Assembly (NCBI GenBank): GCA_024743435.1
Contig: JANSWO010000009.1
Location: forward strand, 154,614-218,613
Length of the DNA: 64,000 bases
Source: Pseudomonadaceae bacterium
Lineage (GTDB): Bacteria; Pseudomonadota; Gammaproteobacteria; Pseudomonadales; Azotimanducaceae
Direction of reading: 5' to 3'
Shown here: positions 57,468 to 64,000 of the stretch, piece after piece
Numbering within the stretch: the first letter of the stretch is position 1
Layout: every line of letters begins with the position of its first letter
The notes under the pieces: generated by a model
Told to the model about the DNA's origin: nothing
The model's input: the letters and a program-made list of their open reading frames with translations, nothing else
Database searches by the model: none
Translations under genes and position numbers: made by a program

Positions 57468-59378
57468 CTAGAGAGTCGGCGCGCGCAAGAACTCACGAGC
57501 TTCGAGGTACTCGATGATCTTGTCGACGTTTTGTTCCGGCGTCAGCTCGGTCGTCCGCACGTGAATGTCTGGGGAGACAGGCGGCTCGTAGTCCGAGTCG
57601 ATGCCAGTGAAGTTCTTGATCTCGCCATCCCGAGCCTTCTTGTAAAGCCCCTTGGGGTCGCGTTGCTCACACACTTCCAAAGGCGTATCGATAAAGACTT
57701 CGACGAATTCACCGCTCTCACACAAATCACGAACCATCTTGCGCTCGTTGATGTAAGGCGAGATGAAAGACACGATGGTGAGGAGACCCGCATCCGCCAT
57801 CAACTTGGATATCTCACCGACGCGACGGATGTTTTCCACCCGATCCGCCTCGACGAAGCCGAGGTCGCGGTTCAGTCCGTGACGCACGTTGTCGCCATCC
57901 AGAACATAGGTATGCCGATGCATGTCATGCAGCCGCGCTTCGAGCATGTTGGCGATGGTCGACTTACCTGAACCAGAAAGGCCGGTCATCCACAACACAC
58001 AAGGACGCTGGTGCTTGATCGCCGAGCGATGGAAGCGGTCAACGGTCAGTGCCTGCCAGACCACGTTGTCCGCTCGTCGCAACGAGAAGTCGAAGAGGCC
58101 AACACCAACCGTATCGTTGGTTTGCCGATCGATCAGGATGAAGTTACCCATCTCTTTGTTGTCGCCGTATGGCTCAAACACGATCTTGTCGGTCAGCGAC
58201 AGGTTACAAACACCAATCTCATTGAGCTCGAGCGTTTTGCCGGGCTGCGTCTCCAACGAGTTGACGTTGATCCGGTGTTTAAGCTCGGTCACGACACAGG
58301 GCACCTGACGAGTACCGCACTTCAGGTTGTATTGACGCCCGGGCACCAGGTCATGGTCGTGCATCCACAGGACGTGGGCCTGCAACTGGTCCGAAACCTG
58401 TGCCGGCTGCTCTTGCGCCACGAGGACGTCGCCGCGCGAAATGTCAATCTCATCGGCCAGCGTGATCGTCACGGCTTCACCCGGCCCAGCGGCCTCGAGT
58501 TCGCCATCGTAAGTAACGATGCTCTCAACCGTGCTGGACTTGCCGGACGGCTGCGCCATCACCTTGTCGCCGGGTCGAACCACACCACAGGCGATGGTGC
58601 CGCTGAAACCGCGGAAATTGAGGTTCGGTCGGTTAACCCACTGCACACCCATACGGAACGGCATGGCTTCGCGATCTTCACTCACATCGACCGTTTCGAG
58701 GTACGGCAAAAGCGCAGGACCGTCGTACCAGCTCATGTTGTCCGAAGACGCCATGATGTTGTCGCCGGCAAGCGCTGACACCGGAATGACCTGAATATCG
58801 GTAAAGTCGAGTTGCTGGGCAAACGCTCGATAGTCCGCCTCGATGCGCTTGAACGTGTCTTCGTCGTAGCCAACCAGATCCATCTTGTTGACGGCTACCA
58901 CGACTTTGCGGATGCCAAACGCCGACGTGATGTAGCTGTGCCGACGAGTCTGCGTGAGCATGCCTTGCCGGGCATCCACCAGTATGACCGCAAGGTCTGC
59001 AGCGGAGGCACCGGTGGCCATGTTGCGCGTGTACTGCTCGTGCCCCGGAGTGTCGGCCACGATGAACTTGCGCTTGTCGGTCGTGAAGAAGCGGTAGGCG
59101 ACATCAATCGTGATGCCCTGCTCCCGCTCCGCCGCCAGTCCATCGACCAGCAGTGCAAAGTCAATCTCTTCGCCTTGGGTACCAGAGCGCTTGCTATCAG
59201 CTTCGAGCGCCGAGAGCTGATCATCAAAGATCAGTTTCGAGTCATACAGTAGTCGCCCGATGAGCGTGCTCTTGCCATCATCGACGCTGCCGCAGGTGAT
59301 GAACTTCAGCAGGCTCTTGTTAGCCTGGGACTCGAGGTAAGCATTGAGGTCTTCAACGTGTTGGGCATTGGCGCTCAT
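57468..59378 (-). CDS. cysNC: Bifunctional sulfate adenylyltransferase subunit 1 / adenylylsulfate kinase
   Basis: A 636-residue fusion. CysN GTPase (1-430): [34 protein letters not shown] and NKMDLVG, followed by EF-Tu-like beta domains. CysC kinase (about 440-636): P-loop [16 protein letters not shown] near 470, [15 protein letters not shown] and [18 protein letters not shown]. With CysD it makes APS from sulfate at the cost of GTP and then PAPS. Its ATG overlaps the cysD stop by one base (TAATG). Confidence 0.97.
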   Translation of the reverse strand: MSANAQHVEDLNAYLESQANKSLLKFITCGSVDDGKSTLIGRLLYDSKLIFDDQLSALEADSKRSGTQGEEIDFALLVDGLAAEREQGITIDVAYRFFTTDKRKFIVADTPGHEQYTRNMATGASAADLAVILVDARQGMLTQTRRHSYITSAFGIRKVVVAVNKMDLVGYDEDTFKRIEADYRAFAQQLDFTDIQVIPVSALAGDNIMASSDNMSWYDGPALLPYLETVDVSEDREAMPFRMGVQWVNRPNLNFRGFSGTIACGVVRPGDKVMAQPSGKSSTVESIVTYDGELEAAGPGEAVTITLADEIDISRGDVLVAQEQPAQVSDQLQAHVLWMHDHDLVPGRQYNLKCGTRQVPCVVTELKHRINVNSLETQPGKTLELNEIGVCNLSLTDKIVFEPYGDNKEMGNFILIDRQTNDTVGVGLFDFSLRRADNVVWQALTVDRFHRSAIKHQRPCVLWMTGLSGSGKSTIANMLEARLHDMHRHTYVLDGDNVRHGLNRDLGFVEADRVENIRRVGEISKLMADAGLLTIVSFISPYINERKMVRDLCESGEFVEVFIDTPLEVCEQRDPKGLYKKARDGEIKNFTGIDSDYEPPVSPDIHVRTTELTPEQNVDKIIEYLEAREFLRAPTL

Positions 59379-60346
59379 TAGAAGTATCCCTCCTGCTTTT
59401 TCTTCTCCATCGACGCTGACGCGTCGTGGTCGATGACCCGTCCTGATCGTTCTGATGTGCGCGACACCAGCATCTCTGAAATGATGCCCTCGAGAGTATC
59501 TGCGTCAGACTCAACCGCCGCCGTCAGCGGGTAGCAACCCAACGTACGGAAGCGAACCATTCGCTCCTGCGGAACCTCACCCGGCTCAAGCTCCATCCGC
59601 TCATCATCAACCATGATCAGCAGACCATCCCGCTCAACGACAGGCCGCATTTTGGCGAAATACAGCGGCGGTAGCTTGATGTTTTCCTGATAGATGTACT
59701 GCCAGATATCCAACTCAGTCCAGTTAGACAGCGGAAAGACCCGCATGCTCTCGCCGGTATTCACGCGCGTGTTATACAAATTCCAAAGCTCAGGGCGCTG
59801 GTTTTTCGGATCCCAACGATGCTGAGCGTTGCGGAACGAGAACACTCGCTCTTTTGCTCTGCTCTTTTCTTCGTCGCGACGGGCACCACCGAAGGCGGCG
59901 TCGAACTTGTACTTGTCGAGCGCCTGCTTAAGCGATTGCGTTTTCATGATGTCCGTGTGCACCTGGGAGCCGTGAGAGAACGGGCCTACGCCCTGGTCCA
60001 CGCCATCCTGATTGATGTGCACGAGCAGCTCGAGGCCAAGTTCCTTTGCGGTGTTGTCACGAAACTCGATCATCTCCCGGAATTTCCAGGTGGTATCGAC
60101 ATGCAGGAGCGGGAACGGAGGCTTCGATGGATAGAACGCCTTCAGCGCTAGATGAAGCATTACCGATGAGTCTTTGCCGATCGAGTAAAGCATCACCGGA
60201 TTCTCACACTCGGCGGCTACTTCCCGCATAATGTGGATGCTCTCTGCTTCCAGGCGCGCTAGGTGCGACTGATCCGCTGGAGCTGCCAGGCCCGCGTTAG
60301 CGGCTGGAGATGAAGAATTACTCTGGCTGGTAGCAGCTTGTGACAC
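59378..60346 (-). CDS. cysD: Sulfate adenylyltransferase subunit 2
   Basis: A 322-residue PP-loop ATP pyrophosphatase: [18 protein letters not shown] holds the pyrophosphate loop and [22 protein letters not shown] the second motif. The first 25 residues are an extra Ser/Ala-rich tail. It forms ATP sulfurylase with CysN. First gene of cysD-cysNC; 226 bp separate it from the divergent membrane-protein gene. Confidence 0.96.
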   Translation of the reverse strand: MSQAATSQSNSSSPAANAGLAAPADQSHLARLEAESIHIMREVAAECENPVMLYSIGKDSSVMLHLALKAFYPSKPPFPLLHVDTTWKFREMIEFRDNTAKELGLELLVHINQDGVDQGVGPFSHGSQVHTDIMKTQSLKQALDKYKFDAAFGGARRDEEKSRAKERVFSFRNAQHRWDPKNQRPELWNLYNTRVNTGESMRVFPLSNWTELDIWQYIYQENIKLPPLYFAKMRPVVERDGLLIMVDDERMELEPGEVPQERMVRFRTLGCYPLTAAVESDADTLEGIISEMLVSRTSERSGRVIDHDASASMEKKKQEGYF

Positions 60347-60572
60347 GCGTTACCGTCCTTTGTTTTGCACGTTAAGAGTTAGCTCAGCAATACGCACATC
60401 GATCGCATCGACGAAAGATGGTGTCGCGTTGCCCTGTGTTTTCGGCGCGCATTTAACCCGTAGGGGCACGCTCAGCACAATGAGCACTTTGTAAGATCGT
60501 TATTACGCCGTTCAACGAATGCGAATTCTACTGACCACGTCTGATTAACAACTATAAGTTTCTGATTGTCTT

Positions 60573-61214
60573 GTGATTCACCGCACGCTCATCAACCGCC
60601 CTCTAGTTAACCTACTTGCCTTCACGGGCGGCTTCGTCATCATGAGCGTCGAATTGCTCGGTGGTCGAATGCTGGCACCCTACTTCGGCAGTAGCGTCTA
60701 CGTTTGGGGCAGCATCATCACCGTCTTCATGGCATCACTCTCGGTAGGTTATCTGCTGGGCGGCCAGCTCTCCATGCGCTGGGTCTCGCTGCGGGTTTTC
60801 GCCAGCGTTTTCCTCATCGGAAGCATCACGCTTTACCCGCTGTCGCTCGCTGCCGAATCCGCGATGGCATGGGTTTTCGATACCATCGTTGACCCGCGCT
60901 ACGGATCGCTCACGGCCTCGCTGATTCTGTTTGTCGTTCCAACCGTGATCCTGGGAATCATTTCACCCTACTCCGTGCGCCTGCTGGTTGGCAGCGCCGA
61001 GGAGTCCGGTCGTGTCGCCGGCACCCTGTACTTTGTCTCCACGCTCGGTAGCGCCATGGGCACATTGATGACCTCGTTTTATTTTGTGCTTTGGTTCGAG
61101 ATAAACGACGTAATCCGAGGCCTGAGTGGCGTCCTGCTGCTGGCGTCGATTGCCGCCTTTGTCGCGGCCGGCCGAAGTGGCTCTCGCCCCCAGGAAGAGG
61201 CCCAACGGTCATGA
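60573..61214 (+). CDS. Spermidine-synthase-like membrane domain protein
   Basis: A 213-residue membrane protein with about six helices and the pattern GGFVIMSVELLGGRMLAPYFG, which opens the membrane part of fused spermidine synthases. GTG start at 60573. It is followed, with an ATGA overlap, by the matching methyltransferase-fold gene, so the usual single protein is split in two here. Function unknown. Confidence 0.85.
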   Translation: MIHRTLINRPLVNLLAFTGGFVIMSVELLGGRMLAPYFGSSVYVWGSIITVFMASLSVGYLLGGQLSMRWVSLRVFASVFLIGSITLYPLSLAAESAMAWVFDTIVDPRYGSLTASLILFVVPTVILGIISPYSVRLLVGSAEESGRVAGTLYFVSTLGSAMGTLMTSFYFVLWFEINDVIRGLSGVLLLASIAAFVAAGRSGSRPQEEAQRS

Positions 61215-62143
61215 CCCGTTGGTACTGGCTGGGCATCACGCTCGCAGCCCTGATGATACTGACCAGCGTGAGTCGGAGCGCCGATGCGAAAATTGTTCAC
61301 CGCGAGCGCTCGCTCTACAGCACCGTGCTAGTGAACAAAACCGACAACATTCTCTGCCTCGCCTTTTCAATTAAGCGCGATCAGCGTAATCAGAGCTGCA
61401 TCGACACGCGTGCCCCGCGCGATATGGTTTTCAGCTACACCAGAATGATGATGGCGACGCTTCTCTTTAACCCTGAGCCCCGGCGCGTGCTGGTCATTGG
61501 ACTGGGCGGTGGTACGCTTCCCTCGGCCATCGCAGAGCTGTACCCCGATGTGATCATCGACGCCGTCGAGATCGACAGCGCGGTTGTCGAGGTCGCACGC
61601 AACTTCTTTAACTACCGGCCACACCCGGGCACAAGCGTGACGGTTGCCGATGGACGCCTGTTCGTGAAGCGCCGGGCGAGTTTGCGGGCGCGCCAGGAAG
61701 TACAGAAGGATCCGGGGTACGACCTGGTGCTATTGGATGCATTTAACGGTGACTATATCCCCGAGCACATGATGACCCGGGAGTTCCTCACTGAGCTTCG
61801 CTCCATCATGTCCGACGACGGTATCCTGGCGGCCAATACGTTTGCGCTCAGCGACCTGTATCACCATGAATCCGCGACCTACGCGTCTGTCTTTGGCCAG
61901 TTTCACAACTTCCGGCTACCCGAGACGGGCAACCGGGTCATCATCACAGGCAAAGACGATCTTCCCAACCCGGTCGCCCTTGCTGATCGAGCGGCTGAGC
62001 TGGATACCCGGCTATCGCGCTACGGCATATTCCTGACCGACTATCTCGAACTCATCGAGGGCGAGCAGGACTGGAAGACGGATGCACGCGTGCTCACCGA
62101 CCAGTATTCACCGGCCAACCTTCTTCAGGGCGCGCCGCGCTAG
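61211..62143 (+). CDS. Spermidine synthase-like protein (aminopropyltransferase fold)
   Basis: A 310-residue protein starting MTRWYWLGITLAALMILTSVSRSADA, an N-terminal hydrophobic anchor or signal. The nucleotide-binding motif is VLVIGLGGGTLPSAIAELYP, the acidic residue after beta-2 is in VEIDSAVVEVA, and the aspartate in LVLLDAFNGDYIPEHM aligns with the catalytic region of spermidine synthase. The membrane topology makes classical cytosolic polyamine synthesis doubtful. It depends on the preceding membrane gene by translational coupling. Confidence 0.85.
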   Translation: MTRWYWLGITLAALMILTSVSRSADAKIVHRERSLYSTVLVNKTDNILCLAFSIKRDQRNQSCIDTRAPRDMVFSYTRMMMATLLFNPEPRRVLVIGLGGGTLPSAIAELYPDVIIDAVEIDSAVVEVARNFFNYRPHPGTSVTVADGRLFVKRRASLRARQEVQKDPGYDLVLLDAFNGDYIPEHMMTREFLTELRSIMSDDGILAANTFALSDLYHHESATYASVFGQFHNFRLPETGNRVIITGKDDLPNPVALADRAAELDTRLSRYGIFLTDYLELIEGEQDWKTDARVLTDQYSPANLLQGAPR

Positions 62144-62187
62144 CCCTTGTTCGGGCGAAGCACTCGCAGTGCACCGTCTAAGAGCAC

Positions 62188-63705
62188 CTAAGGCCAATAG
62201 CGATCTTTCAGCAGCCGCTTGTAGAGCTTGCCCGTCGGGTGCCGGGGCAGCTCGGGATCAAAATCGATCGAACGCGGGCACTTGATGCTTGAGAGCTGCT
62301 CGCGGCAGTACTCCATAAGCTCAAGCTCCAGATCCGGACCGGCATCATCCATAGATGCCGGTTGAACCACCGCTTTCACTTCTTCTCCGAACTCCTCGTT
62401 CGGCACGCCGAACACAGCTACGTCCACGACCTTCGGATGCGTGATCAGCGCGTTCTCGGCTTCCTGCGGATAGATATTTACGCCGCCGGAAATGATCATG
62501 AAGTGCTTGCGATCGGTCAGGTACAGATAGCCTTCTTCATCGACGTAACCGAGATCGCCAAGGGTGGTCCAACCTTTGGGATGCCTGGACCCCGCCGTCT
62601 TCTCACCATCTTCGTGATACTCAAACTCGCCACCCCCGCCCATGTAGACGGTTCCGGACTCACCCGCAGGCACTTCATTGCCTTCGTCATCGCAGATATG
62701 AAGCTCGCAAGTGAGCGGCAGGCCCACGGTACCTTTGTGCGACAGCCACTGCTCCGAGTTACAACAAACGAAGCCGTTGCCTTCGGTGCCTGCGTAGTAT
62801 TCGTGGATCACTGGCCCCCACCAATCGATCATCTGCTCTTTCACCGGGATCGGACACGGCGCTGCCGCATGGATCGCACACTCAAGCGATGAGACGTCAT
62901 AGCGAGCGCGGACCTCCTCAGGCAGTTTCAGCATCCGCACGAACATTGTGGGAACCCACTGACTGTGCGTGATTTTGAAACGCTCAATCGCTTCAAGAGC
63001 GGCCTCGGCGTCGAACTTCTCCATCACAACGACTTCAATGCCGTTACGCAGGCATGACATCGTGAAGTTGAGCGGCGCGGCGTGGTAGAGAGGCGCCGGC
63101 GACAGATACCGCGATTCCTGCGTCGCGCCGTACAGCGCCATCATCACAGGCAGCGGATCAGCCTGACCAAAGGGCTCGCCGCTGAGCGGCCGTTTCACGC
63201 CCTTCGGGTAGCCGGTGGTGCCGGAGGAGTAAAGCATCGGCGCCCCCTCTTCCTGATCAGCAATTGGCGTACTCGGCATGGCGGCGATGGCGCCTTCCCA
63301 GGACTCAAACCCTGGCAGCTCTCCCGACAATACATAGCGCGCGCTCACGTTTGGAATGCGATCGCTGATCGCGCTGACGACTTCGGCTCGCGCGGCCGAG
63401 GTGATGAACACCTTGGCACCACAGTTATTGACGATGTATTCAACTTCCTCACTTTGCAGCCGCCAGCTGATGGCCGTGTAGTACAGGCCAGCACGTTGTG
63501 CGGCCCAGGCGATCTGATAAAAGCGCGGGTGGTTTTCGAGCATGAACGCAATGTGATCGCCGGGCTTCAAACCCAGAGAGCGGAACAGCTGCGCGCCCTG
63601 ATTCGAGGTGGCTTCCAACTCGCCGAACGTAACGGCCTCCCCCGTGCTCGCCATCCGATAAGCAACTTTATCCGGTGTTTGCGCGGCAATCTGATCAATA
63701 GACAT
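62188..63705 (-). CDS. AMP-forming acyl-CoA synthetase
   Basis: A 505-residue ANL-family ligase. The P-loop LYSSGTTGYPKGVKRP is near residue 160, the adenine motif YYAGTEGNGF in the middle, the hinge LTDRKHFMIISGGVNIYPQEAE near 410 and the C-terminal catalytic lysine in PTGKLYKRLLKD. It activates a carboxylic acid as acyl-AMP and then acyl-CoA; with the acyl-CoA dehydrogenase, hydratase and SDR in the window it fits fatty-acid catabolism. Substrate chain length unknown. Confidence 0.92.
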   Translation of the reverse strand: MSIDQIAAQTPDKVAYRMASTGEAVTFGELEATSNQGAQLFRSLGLKPGDHIAFMLENHPRFYQIAWAAQRAGLYYTAISWRLQSEEVEYIVNNCGAKVFITSAARAEVVSAISDRIPNVSARYVLSGELPGFESWEGAIAAMPSTPIADQEEGAPMLYSSGTTGYPKGVKRPLSGEPFGQADPLPVMMALYGATQESRYLSPAPLYHAAPLNFTMSCLRNGIEVVVMEKFDAEAALEAIERFKITHSQWVPTMFVRMLKLPEEVRARYDVSSLECAIHAAAPCPIPVKEQMIDWWGPVIHEYYAGTEGNGFVCCNSEQWLSHKGTVGLPLTCELHICDDEGNEVPAGESGTVYMGGGGEFEYHEDGEKTAGSRHPKGWTTLGDLGYVDEEGYLYLTDRKHFMIISGGVNIYPQEAENALITHPKVVDVAVFGVPNEEFGEEVKAVVQPASMDDAGPDLELELMEYCREQLSSIKCPRSIDFDPELPRHPTGKLYKRLLKDRYWP

Positions 63706-63864
63706 GATCGACTTCGTCTCCCCAAAAAACTAAAACTCAAGCGCCGTACGCTAGGCACTCGAGGTGTATCGGTCAAGCGGTGGCGGCGGCAAGCGCCCGG
63801 TTGAGGGCGGCTGGGAGGGAGAGTGCCGATGCGGCATTCTGCAGTAGCTAGGTAGTAGATGGGC

Positions 63865-64000
63865 GCTCTCGACAGATTTCCTTGGCGCTTTGCGCCGGAG
63901 GAAATCGTCTGCCGCTCTCCCGAGATTTGAGGCGCGCTGATCGTCAAGCGATCAACGTTGCTCTCGACAGATTTCCTTGGCGCTTTGCGCCGGAGGAAAT
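63865..64000. repeat. Two 41-bp direct repeats, each an imperfect palindrome
   Basis: Identical 41-bp copies at 63865-63905 and 63960-64000, 95 bp apart start to start; the second ends at the window edge. Each starts GCTCTCGACAG and contains an inverted repeat with arms ATTTCCT and AGGAAAT around GGCGC-TTT-GCGCC, so each can form a hairpin. It is in non-coding DNA upstream of the acyl-CoA synthetase gene. Confidence 0.9.

Noticed and set aside
60573..62143. Frameshift splitting one spermidine-synthase-like gene
   Set aside because: The junction has a clean ATGA overlap and the second part starts with its own hydrophobic segment, so a true two-gene arrangement is more likely.
63865..64000. 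Possible CRISPR repeat-spacer-repeat
   Set aside because: Two 41-bp repeats with one 54-bp spacer and no cas gene; the strong inner hairpin fits a REP-type element better, though the window ends here.

Overview
The window reads as a chromosomal segment of a moderately GC-rich gammaproteobacterium. Evidence is the gene order: tatD-pilZ-holB-tmk-mltG-fabF-acpP-fabG-fabD-plsX-rpmF-yceD with divergent maf, then rluC/rne; exbB-exbD-msbA-lpxK-kdsB; and comEC/lolCDE/PilZ/sthA. The last block resembles the Pseudomonas order as I remember it. ClpB, GalU, CysD/CysNC, NqrM and ApbE fit an aerobic, probably marine Gram-negative. I cannot name an order or genus. No tRNA, rRNA, phage, insertion sequence or CRISPR array was seen.

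Layout. 1-2.4 kb (minus): start of an acyl-CoA dehydrogenase cut by the window edge, and the FeS and FAD subunits of a CO-dehydrogenase/xanthine-dehydrogenase type enzyme without the molybdenum subunit. 2.6-7.3 kb (plus): translationally coupled PepQ, dipeptidyl peptidase IV and a GNAT enzyme, then a nitrilase-family hydrolase. 7.4-17.8 kb (minus): YciI protein, tatD-pilZ-holB-tmk-mltG, then the fatty-acid/phospholipid cluster lacking fabH, plus rpmF and yceD. 17.9-23.3 kb: maf, rluC and RNase E with a leader of about 1 kb. 23.4-34.4 kb: murB-alkB, an SDR dehydrogenase, an alpha/beta hydrolase, then kdsB, a single-ORF MsbA-LpxK fusion, exbD and exbB, a D-amino-acid PLP enzyme and galU.

34.7-47.5 kb: a sugar-nucleotide epimerase-like gene, an unrecognised gene under a near-perfect LexA box, clpB with a sigma-32-type promoter, a PilZ protein fused to a degenerate NUDIX-like domain, DUF2244, comEC, DUF2062, lolCDE and a second c-di-GMP-type PilZ protein. 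47.7-57.4 kb: a secreted unknown, sthA, an HDOD protein, nqrM, apbE, a dicarboxylate/glutamate-type symporter, a histidine phosphatase, an enoyl-CoA hydratase and an MFS transporter. 57.4-64 kb: cysD-cysNC, a two-gene membrane/spermidine-synthase-like pair, an acyl-CoA ligase and a pair of 41-bp repeats at the right edge.

Common themes are envelope building (lipid A, Kdo, peptidoglycan, lipoproteins, phospholipid), peptide and fatty-acid use, and c-di-GMP/PilZ signalling (three PilZ proteins). Intergenic DNA repeatedly carries short tandem direct repeats of 11-15 bp. The items most worth following are the MsbA-LpxK fusion, the PilZ-NUDIX-like fusion, the LexA-controlled repeat protein and the helically phased 11-bp repeats.
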